DNA of 64,000 nt, taken from Odobenus rosmarus divergens (lineage: Eukaryota; Chordata; Mammalia; Carnivora; Odobenidae). A program made the position numbers and the translations under genes. Positions 1-10,131 of this stretch are shown one piece after another. How positions within the stretch are numbered: position 1 is the stretch's first letter; each line of letters begins with the position of its first letter. The notes under the pieces were generated by a model, which ran no database searches, was not told where the DNA came from, and worked only from the letters and a program-made list of their open reading frames with translations. The DNA lies in the NCBI RefSeq assembly GCF_000321225.1, contig NW_004450267.1, forward strand, positions 3,766,792 through 3,830,791, given 5' to 3'.

Positions 1-1296
1 GTTTCTCAGATTAAGCTCCAAGCCCACAGTCCACCAAGTTGCCCTGACTCATCCTGGACTTGGGCCTCTGCAGAGGCTTGTCTCCATCCTCCACTGTCAC
101 CTGGAGACACACATTAGAGGGGACAGGATTTCTTCTTCAGAAATAACTTCAAATGCGAAACAAGCCCTCATGGAGGCAGTCCACTGTAAATACTGAGTCT
201 TTCCAGAAATCAACGAGGCTTGTTGGGAAAATACAAATTAAGAAGCTTCAAGTACATTCTTCCAGGTATGGGCAACGAATTTCCTAAATTTGTTCTATTG
301 AGTATGCCCTAACTAATACTCATTAAAAAAAAAACTATTAAAAACGAGTACACTAGTTTTCATGAAGAAAACCCATCTTTACGGAAAGAGGTATTTGAAA
401 TCGTTTTGAAAAGCAAAGTCATTTCGTCCCTTCAAGTCTTTCCCTGATGATCATTGCCAAGGTCACTCCAACAAGTCTCTCAACTAGAGAGCCTGGCCAG
501 AGAACCTGGGAAAGAACGCATGTTGTCATGAATAACCCTTACTCCTCCCACCACCCCAATCACAGACCCTCCTGCCCCCCTATCTTTCCATGATTTTCTC
601 CTGGGCTGGTCTTTCTTGGACCCTAAGACTCACAGCTTTCCACTTTCACTTCCGAGAGGGTTGAGAAGAAAGATGGGAACACAACGAGCCTGGGCAATCC
701 GAATCAGGCTCACTAAGAAGGTTCTAGAAGCCCGTGCTGACTGAAGCTGAGTTCAAGCTGCTGGTTTTCAGGCAAAGAGGGCTCCATTTTCTGAGGTTCC
801 GAAGGACAGTGTCATGTGTGGCACTTCTCCTCCCTGTGGCTCACCCCTCGAGTGTGCATCAGAGTCAAGTGCAAAGTCACCAATGAGCAAGCAAAGCTGG
901 GCCTCTTCCCAGAGGAAGCATGCCGTCTGGATGCTGTCTAATCAGTGGAGGCTGGAATCAGGAAATACTCCCTTTATGCCCATGCTTGTGTCCCAGGACC
1001 AATTAGCTCTTGTTTGACTTGGAAGGGACCCTGTTTTCCAGTCCTTTGAGAGGAAAGGCCAGGAGTGAAGAGCAATGCTCAGTAGCCCAGTGTTCCGTCC
1101 ACCCCAGGGCCTGCGAAGTGACCAGGGGACAGTTCTGGGTGATGTGGGGCTGCTTTCGGAGCAAGGACAGTGTCTCTCGTTCCTGCCTTGAGCTGAAGTT
1201 CTGGGAGATGGGCACAGACTCTCCAGTTCTTTAGGGGAACCACGGCCCTGGGTATCAGCCTGGAGACGACACAGACTGCTGACACTGTGAGGCTTT
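1..1296. other. Unique non-coding DNA, no gene seen
   Basis: No exon, RNA gene or recognisable repeat is seen here. The stretch from about 285 to 430 is AT-rich, with a run of ten A bases near 326-335 and small inverted motifs (tactc near 316, gagta near 346). From about 800 onward it becomes GC-richer and carries short overlapping open frames on both strands, as expected by chance. Confidence 0.5.
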
Positions 1297-1310
1297 AAAC
1301 GGCCATTTCC

Positions 1311-1462
1311 GGGGCGCCTGGGTGGCTCAGTCGTTAAGCGTCTGCCTTGGGGCTCCCTGCTCGGCAGGAAGCCTGCTTCTCCCTCTCCCACTCCCCCTGC
1401 TTGTGTTCCCTCTTGCTATACCTCTGTCAAATAAGTAAATAAAATATTTAAAAAATAATAAT
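1311..1462 (+). repeat. CAN-SINE (tRNA-Lys-derived), internally deleted copy
   Basis: The copy starts with the tRNA-like head ggggcgcctgggtggctcag and ends in an A-rich AATAAA-type tail. It is flanked by a 14-bp TSD, aaacggccatttcc (1297-1310) and aaatggccatttcc (1463-1476), with one mismatch. The segment between 'tctgcctt' and 'ggggctccctgctc' is missing about 45 bp relative to the other copies here. The pol III A box (TGGCTCAGTCG) is therefore kept but the B box (GATCGAGCC) is gone. CAN-SINEs are non-autonomous and move by L1 machinery; without a B box this copy should not be transcribed efficiently from its own promoter. Confidence 0.93.
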
Positions 1463-1664
1463 AAATGGCCATTTCCCTAGGGCGTTCCTCACTGTCAGGA
1501 GTCACAGCTGCCCCTCAGCAGGATCTCTTGCTAGCAAGTCAGGTCTCTAGCTCTGCTGGACAGAAATGTTCCCGAAGTCACACGGGCTAGTGGTGGCAGC
1601 ACCAGGACGAGAGGGGTCCCTCCTGGAACCACAGGCTACCAGAACCTAAAGACACAGGAAGAGT

Positions 1665-1750
1665 CTTAGTTCACCTGCCTATTTGACAAATGAGGACACT
1701 GAGGCTCGGAAATTGCTCTGCCTGGAGTCACACCACTGAAAAGGCAACCC
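1665..1750 (-). repeat. MIR-like SINE fragment
   Basis: The reading 'gacaaatgaggacactgagg' followed by 'gagtcacaccactgaaaagg' resembles the reverse complement of the MIR core (cctcagtttcctcatctgtaa and the upstream 'gtgtgacc'). It is old, diverged and partial. Boundaries are approximate. Confidence 0.55.
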
Positions 1751-2656
1751 CCCAATCCCAGGCTGATGATTTTGCTTTCCCACAAATGCCTCTGCTCAGA
1801 GAAGGCGACTGCTCTCTCCCACCACTCAACAAGCCCTGTGGCAGGTGAGACTGTACCACTTAGTGCCAAGCTTTCGGGGGGCAGAGAGTTCATGCTTTCC
1901 CATCTGGCAGGGACTAGCTCCTCCAGGCTTAACATGTCTGCACCTGGAAGGGGAGCTGGGCCCCCAAGTGGCCGGCGGGGCTTTTGCTGGGGGCAGCAGG
2001 TGGAAGGCGTGTGCTTGCCCTTGTTTGCAGGATCTCAAAAGAAACATGTGCTTGCTTTCAAACACCAGCCCTGTTTGCAGGCCAGCAACTGAGTTTCCAA
2101 CCACAATATGCCCAGAACTGAGAGAGGACAACATGTCACGGTTGAGGCAGGGGGCATGTGGGCAGAGCTGGGGGTGTTGGAACCAGGTGGCCTGGCAGGA
2201 AAGCAGAGGACTTCTGGGGGTACTGAGACCCAAAAGAGACTCCCCAGGGATGAGGGGCGGGGAAGGCACACTGCAGGGATTTCCTCAGGGCCCTCCTCCA
2301 GAAGGAACCAGAAACACCAGGGTCCCCCATTCACCCCTCCCTGCACCAGAAGCTGCTAAGGTTCCTACTTTGCAAACTGGCATCTCTGTACTGCCCGCCC
2401 CAGTCTGACAGAATGTGGGCTCATGGAAGTAAGATGAGCTGAGGAAGGTCTGGGGGTGAAGAGGAGGGAGAAAGGGGTTAACATCGGCTGAGTCTGTGTT
2501 TTCTGAATACCGTGTTGGAGCCTTTAGCTGGAGGAGGGGCGGGGGGGGGGTCACAACAGGGCACTGGGGTAGCTTTTATTACAAATTTTCTAGAGAGCTG
2601 ACCTGGACACTGGGCTCTTCATTCTTACGTACTAGACCACTGAGCTCTCTACATCT
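1751..2656. other. Non-coding, GC-rich, no gene seen
   Basis: Several overlapping open frames occur on both strands, the longest being 187 codons at 1845-2408 (+). None shows a domain, signal peptide or biased composition beyond GC content. A G-rich spot with a 10-G run lies at 2541-2550. I see no splice-site-bounded exon. Confidence 0.45.
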
Positions 2657-3285
2657 GTCTGCTGGGGCATCACAGACTAGGTGGGCTTGAACAACATAAA
2701 TTTTTCTTCCTCTGCTCTGAAGGCTGCAAGTCTGAGATCAAGGTGTCGGCAGGGTCGGTTCCTTCTGAGGGCTAAGGAAGAACCTGTTCTGTGTCTCTCT
2801 CCAACCTCTGGGGGTTGGTTGGCAATCTTTGGCTTCCTTTGAGAAGCATCACCCCACATCTGCCTTCATCTTCACATAGCATTCTCCCTGTTTGTGTGTC
2901 TGTGTCCATATCTCCACCCCGCCTTTTAAAACGTTTTATTTATTTATTTGCGAGAGAGAGAGAGAGAGAGAGAAAGAGCATAGGAGAAGTAGGCTCCCCG
3001 GTGAGCAGGGAGCCCGATGCAGGGCTCAATCCCAGGACCCTGGGATCATGACCTGAGTCGCAGGCAGACGCTTAACCAACTGAGCCACACAGGCGCCCTC
3101 AAATCTCCCCTTTTTAAGATACTAGTCATACTGGGCTAGGGGGCCTACCTACTCCAGTGTGACCTCATCTTAACTCATTACCTCCGTGACAAACGTATTT
3201 CCAAATAAGTTCACAGTCTGAGGCACTGGGAATTAGGACTTCAGCATCCAAACGGGGGGGGGGGGCGCACAGTTGGCCCCTAACA
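2657..3285 (-). repeat. MLT1-type LTR (ERVL-MaLR), antisense, split by a SINE
   Basis: The element reads as the reverse complement of an MLT1-class LTR. The 'acagactaggtgggcttgaa' / 'acaacataaattttt' end corresponds to the polyadenylation end. 'tactagtcatactgggctag', 'gtgacctcatcttaactcat' and 'ctgaggcactgggaattagg' correspond to the 5' half, ending in 'taaca' at 3285. Without the SINE at 2922-3098 it is about 450 bp, a usual solo-LTR length. A 12-G run (3254-3265) lies in the LTR's 5' end. No viral coding sequence is attached, so this is a solo LTR relic; exact subfamily is not determined. Confidence 0.8.
2922..3098 (-). repeat. CAN-SINE nested in MLT1-type LTR
   Basis: An antisense copy: T-rich tail (aaacgttttatttatttatt), a (GA)n tract at about 2952-2973, then 'gagcagggagcccgatgcag' and 'tgagccacacaggcgccctc' at the head. 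The B box is decayed (GATTGAGCC on its own strand, a CpG-type change). The flanks 'tctccaccccgccttttaa' and 'tctccccttttaag' look like a diverged duplication. It interrupts the LTR, so it is younger than the LTR. Confidence 0.92.
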
Positions 3286-5571
3286 CTCTCTAACAATGAA
3301 GATGAAGGAAAATAGCACACAGCTTACCTTCACCTGTGTTCTCACTGTCCAGACTACGAGGGCACCTGTGGAGTCTAGAGCTGCCCTCAGCAAATTCCCT
3401 GACCCCCGCCACCCCCAGTGGGCTGAGACAGACAGTCATGACAGGCTGGGTCGCATCTGTCCAGGAGGGTCACAAAAGGAGGGTAGGTGTCTGTAGCGGG
3501 ACACGCAGGCTACTGAGCAAAGCAGAGGGATTCAGAAATGTGGGTGTAGGGATGGGGGTGGGGGGTAAGAAGTGATGCAACACCGGTCAGCCCGCAGAAT
3601 GATGCCCAAAAATCCACCCTGCGGTATCTCCTAGTTCTTAGTGAGACATGTAGGAGCACGAGACAGCACTCGGAGTTGAGAGAATAATCAATCAGCAGTC
3701 ACCCAAATATCGCATGGAGCACCTATCAGACTCAACTGATACAATGGCAAGTAGAACATTCCTGCCCTCAAGAAACTGGTGGTCGAGCAAGGGCAGGAGA
3801 CCCTGACACGAGCACACCAACAGTGTCCGTCGTGCGAGGAAGGGGTCTGCTTCTGGACTCAGGAGGCCAGGGGTAAGGGCAAGCTGCACAAGCCCCTGGG
3901 CCTCTCAGGGCCTTGGTTTGCCCAGCGCTAACATGGGGGGTGGGGGGGGGGAGACACCCACAGGGCTCTGATGGGACTCCAGGAGCACATGGGTGCCCAA
4001 ACCCTGCCGAGCGCCAGGCCCATGAGGGGTGGCCCTAACTGGCACAGGAGGGCAGAGCCCCACCGTGCCCGGGCTCCTCTCATGGTGTAGTACCTCCTCT
4101 CTGTAGTACCTCAGAGAGCAGCCATCATCCACCTAGCCAGCCAGAAAACCATCTGGAGGCTTCTGTTTCGACATGGCTTCCTGCTCAATGAAGTCTGGAA
4201 TAAAGGTGACCAGCGCTGTCTGGCTCATTCCCAAAGCCGCACCAGCTATGACCGACCATCTCTGGAAAACCCGGCACAGCAGTGGGTCAGGGAGGGTGGA
4301 CATCCCTGCCAGGAAGGCCTCCGACCTGCTACTAGATGGCCCGACCAATTCTGAGCCTGGCGGCCCTCCAAACACCCACAGTGCTCCTTTCCCCCGGAGA
4401 CCTCTGGAAGGACAGCTGCTCGGTGTGAGGCCTCCCGTGGCATGGCACAGCCAGGGCCCCGAGGCTTCCCATTTCCCTGTGCCCACAGGAGGGTGGGATG
4501 CCCTTCTCTGAGTTGCCAGTCCTCTTCTCACGCCTCCGGCCCCCCACCGCTGCCCACGCCCAGCCTGCGGGGACATCTCCGCCCGCCCTCCCGCACCTGC
4601 TGCCCCAGAGCTGTGAACACAGGTGGGTGGGCTGGGGCACTCGCGGTCACTCAATCTGACAAACAGCTCCCGAGCATGCTGTGCCTGAACTGGGCTAGGC
4701 CCTGGAGGGCTGCGTGGGGAGGGCCAAGGGACAGATGATGGAGGAAGGGGCACTGGAGGCTTCCAGCAGGCGGATGGAGCTCTGAGGGGCTTCATGCCTG
4801 GGGTGCGACAGGGCCGGTGGACACTAACAGCCAGGGGAAGGCTGCGAGGAGAAAAAGGGGAGCGGCCCGTTCAATCTTGAACAGAGGTCAGCAGGAATAG
4901 TGATGGGGGAGAGCCCTGCAGGCGGTTAGGGACAGGTCACAGGCAGCGGCACAAAGCAAGCATGACAGAATTCCGGGGAGTTCTAACATTTAGGGGATGG
5001 AAGAAGAGGAGCCGGGAAATGCACTCTCGATAATTTCAGTGACAGTAATGATGACCTCATCATGGCCTCATGGCTCTTCAAACCCCACCTGAGCTACCTA
5101 CCCACTCGGCTCTCCCTCTGTGAACCTGCCATCAGAAGGCGCTCTGCTCCAGTGATGGGGAACTGGGATAGGTCCCCTCTGACTGCATCGTCCTGCACGT
5201 CCCCCCGCAGAACCAGCTTGCTGGCCCCTGGGGAGCCTCTGGGGGTCCACTTCTCCCTGTTCTCTAGATAGTCTCCCCTGGATCTTCCTGGCTCCCCACC
5301 CACTCTAAACTGCCCCATTACCTCGCTGCATATGAGAATATGGACAGTATTGAAAGCTGCAAAGGAAGCGAACTTAGAAATGCTACCGGAGACTACAGAC
5401 CTCTGACAGAGGTGAGTGACAGAGACTAAGGAGCTGGGCACTTGGCACGGGGTAAGATGTGGATAGGGGGATGTCTGTACGCCCAGGGAAAGGAATGTGT
5501 ATGCCAGACTAAAGAGGTAAGAAATACAGGGTGAGTGGCAGGGTGGGTACTTAGAGGAATGATCATCATGA
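3286..5571. other. Non-coding, GC-rich; no confident gene
   Basis: It holds a G-rich spot (6 G then 10 G, 3935-3951) and a 220-codon open frame on the minus strand (4133-4795). That frame is proline/serine/glycine-rich at its start, overlaps open frames in other phases and matches no family I know, so I treat it as chance. A weak MIR-like stretch is listed separately at 3855-3942. Confidence 0.45.
3855..3942 (+). repeat. Possible MIR fragment
   Basis: 'gggcctctcagggccttggt' followed by 'ttgcccagcgctaacatggg' resembles the MIR stretch 'cctctctgagcctcagtttcc...tgtaaaatgggg'. It is short and diverged, so the call is weak. Confidence 0.4.
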
Positions 5572-5735
5572 TGATGGCTAATACTTAGTGAGCATTTACT
5601 ATGTGTCAGACCCTGTTTTAAGTCCCAATTTAATGTTTATAACAAACAAACGAGGTAAGTAGTATTCTCTCCATGTTACAGATGAGCAAAGTATGGTAGG
5701 GGGATACGAACCATTTGCCCATGGTCACAGGAGCC
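5572..5735 (-). repeat. MIR, antisense
   Basis: 'agtgagcatttactatgtgt' 'cagaccctgttttaagtccc', then 'gaggtaagtagtattctctc' and 'atgttacagatgagcaaagt', then 'catggtcacaggagccaggc' follow the MIR reverse-complement order without large gaps. This is one of the better preserved MIR copies in the window. Confidence 0.8.
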
Positions 5736-7767
5736 AGGCAGAAGAGTTTACCAAGAAGAGGGAAATCCCAGGACACATCTGAGACTAGAGAAAGGACATA
5801 ATGAGAAGATACAGGTTCTGAAGTGGGAATCAGGGACACTGAGAAAGGTCATTGAGGGTGAAGTCTAAGTCTTGGGAAGGTTAGGAGGTAAAGTCATTTA
5901 TGGAGACAGAGGGACTTGGGTACCAATAAGGGTTTGAGAAAGAGAAATGGTTTACAAGGGCAGTGAGGAGTCAATAAAAGATGGAAAAAGGATTTTCCTG
6001 AGTATGGAAGTCTGAGTGGAGTCAGGAACCCTGGCATTGATAACCAGAATGTGTTATTCATCTTTATGACTTGAGGGCCTAGTGTGGGCATTTGGTTCAC
6101 AGCAGGCCTTGAGAACTCTTAAGTTTCAAAAGGATGAATGGTTGGATGGATTAAAGAATGGAATGAACAAAGGAACAAGATACTGTAAAATCAGATGGTA
6201 GAATTTGAAAGAGGAGAATGGTGAATGAAGGTGGTGGAACAATAGTTTAGAAAGGCAGTTGGGGGAGAATGTACCCTGGGCCCTGTGAACTACAGCCACA
6301 GGGGTCTTTCTTTACTGAGGGTAGCCAGGTCTCTGTTGGGGAAGAAAAAAATGTCCTCTATCCTTCAAAGGTTCTTCCACCTGGTCTTAGAATTAAAGTG
6401 ACATCAAACAGATTAACAGGAGAAAATAAAAATTAATTTTGTACAAATAGGAACCCTACATACATGAGAAGTTCAAAGACAGAAAGGTAAAGTGAGGTAG
6501 ATATGCCATCCTGAGCTAAGGAATGGAATAGGGCCGGGGCATCAAAGGGGAGGAGGGCAATTCACAGGGCAATAAAAAGAAGAGCGGATGTTTGGTAATT
6601 AGATGTTTGCCCTGCCATATAGATGGATCATTTAGATAAAATTTATCTCTAGTAATAACTCCTACTCTGGGAAAGACTCTCAATTTAGATTCTTCTAGGT
6701 AGTTAAGAGAGGAGCAAAAGTTTCTCTTGAGCCTGTAGGTGTCCACTGCCTTCAGCCCAAAATAGTCCACATATCAAAGTGACACATTTGGAGGAGACTT
6801 GTTTTGAACGCTTGCATTTCTCTCAGGGTGAGGACAGAGAAAGTGACGTAGAAATGTCAGCCCCATGAGCCAAGGAATGCATATCTGTGATGAGGTGCCA
6901 CTGTAACAAGGATTATCAATGAAGGGACCCAGATGGTAACCTGACCCAGGGGTGCCCACAGCCCTCTGGACAATGCCCTTCCTGGCAACAGCCCTGGAAG
7001 ATGCCAGGCCTCCAAATACAAGGCTTGTACATCACTGCTAGGGAAAAGCTCAAATCTGGTAGAAGCCCTAAGACCTAACCAAGAGACTGTAGAGTGTGCA
7101 GCCAGCAGGCTGGGCTGCCGAATACCCACATGTAGTTGGCCTGGCATGGGTGGCCAGGCCCCAGCTTAGCTCCATAATCCTGCCCTTTCCCCGAACTGAG
7201 GCTGAGGGAGGGACTTTCATCAGGGTGAAGACAAAGCCAGAGAGAGTTACCTTCAGAATCGGCTCACTGCCCCCAGTAGGCCCACAGCACTAGGTGACAC
7301 AGAAAAGAAGTGCCCAGGACACATGCTGGGGTGCTTTCCAGGACAGTGAGCAAAATTCAGTCGTGTACAGTAAGGGCGATGGGGAAGAGCAGGTGTAGAA
7401 TTTACTCCTGTGTCCAGAATTAAGCTCAATCGATCCAGCCCAGCACCCTTCACCCTCACAGAAGGGTGTGTTCCACCCCGGGAGCTGGGTGTTGGGGAGA
7501 CTATGTGGGCATAGCTGACCCAGGTACAAAGGCAATCGAGCTGCAGCAAAATGTGGTATTTCTCAAGCCCAGAAAAAAAATCTGTGAGCCTTCCCACTTC
7601 ATTTAAGCCAACCTCTACCTTTGCTTGTCCTTGCTCACTGTCCTATACTACATTTGTGGCAGGGGTCTTGGTCAAGGGTAAAAACAGTGATTGGCACATT
7701 GGCAACTGACAAATGCTGAGGCTCTCCCACTTGTCAAGCACAAGCAAGGACACAGGAGCCCGTTCTG
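5736..7767. other. Non-coding; possible unnamed ancient repeat inside
   Basis: No exon is seen. The stretch from about 6320 to 6850 ('ccttcaaaggttcttccacc', 'cagattaacaggagaaaata', 'gccatcctgagctaaggaat') reads like an old interspersed repeat I have the impression of having met elsewhere, but I cannot name it or its orientation. The rest is anonymous sequence. Confidence 0.35.
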
Positions 7768-7769
7768 GG

Positions 7770-7910
7770 CAGCGGCGCTTCTCAGACTTCACTGTGTGAG
7801 GGACTCGCCTGGGATCTCATTAAAATGCAGATTCTCATTCAGAGGCTGCATTTCTGGCAAGCTCTCAGGTAATTCTGATGCTGCTGGCTCAAGGATCATA
7901 CACTCAGAAG
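7770..7910. repeat. MER5-like hAT-Charlie DNA transposon relic
   Basis: It opens with 'cggcgcttctcagacttcac' (compare the MER5 terminus cagtggttctcaaactt), continues with 'gcctgggatctcattaaaat' and ends with 'attctgatgctgctggctca' 'aggatcatacactcagaag'. This is the order of a MER5A-type element with a shortened middle. It is non-autonomous and immobile. Orientation is not assigned because the family is nearly palindromic. Confidence 0.65.
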
Positions 7911-8277
7911 GAAAAAAAAATGGTATTTTGATAAAGAGATGAAAACCAGGAGAGTAGCAATGATGTCATTTTATCTTGCAAACGGCCATAAAGTAGGTAC
8001 ATATAGAGCCACTTACAAATTTCATACCGATTTTATGCTAATACCTTCCTGTACCTTCTCACTTTATCACAGCTCTGGGAAGGGGGAGCAGGGCGGGCGG
8101 GGGACCACTAGGGAAATGTTTCCTGGAAGCAGCGTGCTTATGGCACCAGGAGGGAGGGCCCAGCTCTGCCACCTTCTATCCCAGGGATTAGCCATTAGTC
8201 TGGAGTGGAGGGGGAGGCAGGGCAGGGCAGCAGGAATACATTAGTTTTCCACCATCTTGGAAAAAGTACTGGTACAT

Positions 8278-8470
8278 CATGGGGTTAAGAATGCAGGTTC
8301 TGGGAGCAGACGGTCCGGATTCAAATCCTGGTCCTCTGCTTACTGGCCCAGAGAAGGCACTACAACGCTCTGTGCCCCAGGGTTCCTGTACGGAACTAGG
8401 GTGGTTGGAAGGGGTTTTTGAGGAACGCACGAGATGATGGAAGCCGTGGACGCACACACTTGCTGAGAAG
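8278..8470 (+). repeat. MIR, sense, near full length
   Basis: 'gggttaagaatgcaggttct' 'gggagcagacggtccggatt' 'caaatcctggtcctctgctt' is the tRNA-like MIR 5' region. A weak core follows, then 'gaggaacgcacgagatgatg' corresponds to the 'gaggattaaatgagataat' segment. The middle is diverged. Confidence 0.75.
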
Positions 8471-8544
8471 CAATGTGGGTTCTCTGCGGCAAACACCTGC
8501 CTGCTTCCCCCACGCTGTCTGTCACAGGGCTCTGCAACCACCAG

Positions 8545-8615
8545 TAGGGTGACCGTGAGCAAGTCACCTCCCCTCCCGAGGCCTCAGTTCCTGCATCTGT
8601 TAAGCGGATTAATCA
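8545..8615 (+). repeat. MIR fragment
   Basis: 'gtgaccgtgagcaagtcacc' 'tcccctcccgaggcctcagt' 'tcctgcatctgttaagcgga' matches the MIR core 'gtgaccttgggcaagttact...cctcagtttcctcatctgtaaa'. It is a separate insertion from the copy ending near 8470, because it repeats the same part of MIR. Confidence 0.7.
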
Positions 8616-9914
8616 GCCCCAGGCTCCTTTCCTGTTTTGAAAGCCTATGGTTTTATGCCCAGAATGATCACCAAACTCCAATAATTAATCTTTCTCTAAA
8701 TGTAGCACCGGTGTGTGAGTACAATGTGGATTTTTTTCGTGTTACCTGCTTTTGTTTCTAAAACCCATTTCCATGTATCAACAAAGCCCCACGATTTGTG
8801 TATGCTGACAAGCTGGCAGAGTCCAGGACTGATGTGCAAGAAAGACCGCTCGGCTAGAAGCAGGCTCGGTGTTACGTGCTTGCCCAGAGCCTCCCCCTCG
8901 GCTCTGGCGATCATGCAGCATGGTGAGCACTGAGCGTGCGCTCAGCACAGAAAAGAGGCACATGGAGAGCTGGCTGGGCTGGCCACCTCCTCCACCCCAG
9001 GCAGCCCTGAGGTGGTGCCCCATCCTCCTCTGCCTTCTCTGCTACTGGGACCCCTACCACTCCATGATGCCCCAAGATGCAGAAAGACTGTTCTTGACTT
9101 TTTAAGCCTCTTCTCAGCCGAGGGCAATGCATTAGAGACCATCTGTATAAACAGAGTACAGCTGAGCAAAACATGCCTGGCCTCTAGCCCACCCGGACAC
9201 CCAACTTGCCCCTGGCCTGCCCGGCGCCCCCACAGCTAGCCGCCCTTCATGCCCCTGAAGCCTCACCACTGGGCACGCCACCGCACGGTCTTCACTTTTC
9301 TTTTTTGAAGAAAGGAAAAAAGAAGGAAATTTACAGAACAGTTTGTCCTTAGATCACAAACGTGCTAGGCTGGATCAAGGAGCAACATTAGGAGGGGTTT
9401 ATCAGAACTGTCTGATTCAGAAAATAAGCAATTCTTCAAAGGTGGCCTGGAGTCTCAGCTGCTCCCCCGTGCCTCAGTCGCCGGAACTGAGGGCCCTTCT
9501 GGTCTCTCAGCAGGCCCGCAGGGGCGTCTCGGCAGTTCCAGGCAATGAGCACTGAGGAGAACCCAGGGGTTGAAGCGAGCCAGTCTGCGCGTATGAGGAT
9601 GGTGGCTGGCTGGGGTGGGGTGGCCTGGAGGAGAGGCAGGAGCTGCTGCAGGGCCCCAGGGGAGCACGGTGGTGGTGTCGTCGAGGATGGGGGAGCTATT
9701 TGTCAGTGGCAGGCGTGTGACTGCACCTGAGGACGGACAGAAACGGGGGAGGGAGGAGCCCTACGCCTGGGTTTCTGTCCTGAGCACTCCGGGTGCAGCA
9801 TAAACGGCAAGGCCTATTTCCATCATTCTCACTGACTTCTACACAGGGACATGGGCTGGGTCACTCCCCCGTCTCCCATCTCTCCCACAGAGAGACCTTC
9901 CCGGCTCAGATCTG
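8616..9914. other. Non-coding, no gene seen
   Basis: Anonymous sequence with overlapping short open frames on both strands. There is no repeat I can name and no exon with recognisable coding content. Confidence 0.4.
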
Positions 9915-9926
9915 CTGTGGCTCTGG

Positions 9927-10119
9927 GTTTTTTTTTTAAGATTTTATTTATTTTGACAGAGAGACACAGCGAGAGAGGGAACACCAGCAGGGAGAGTGGG
10001 AGAGGGAGAAGCAGGCTTCCCGCGGAGCAGGGAGCCCAATGTGGGGCTCGATCCCACGACCCCGGGATCATGACCCGAGCCGAAGGCAGACGCTTAACGA
10101 CTGAGCCACCCAGGCGCCC
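9927..10119 (-). repeat. CAN-SINE, antisense, arctoid-type
   Basis: T-run (10 T at 9928-9937) then 'aagattttatttattttgac', 'agcaggcttcccgcggagca' and the head 'ctgagccacccaggcgcccc'. The 12-bp TSD ctgtggctctgg is exact (9915-9926 and 10120-10131). On its own strand the B box GATCGAGCC is intact. The exact TSD and intact promoter box mark it as one of the younger copies. Confidence 0.96.
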
Positions 10120-10131
10120 CTGTGGCTCTGG

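Noticed and set aside
1845..2408. 187-codon plus-strand open frame
   Set aside because: Antisense and alternate-frame ORFs of similar length cover the same bases; no domain or conserved motif seen.
2657..3285. Complete endogenous retrovirus
   Set aside because: Only one LTR is present and no gag, pol or env relic adjoins it.
4540..4640. CpG island or promoter
   Set aside because: A few CpGs occur in GC-rich DNA, but there is no sustained CpG density and no adjoining first exon.
4133..4795. 220-codon minus-strand open frame
   Set aside because: Low-complexity Pro/Ser/Gly-rich start, several overlapping frames in other phases, no family resemblance.
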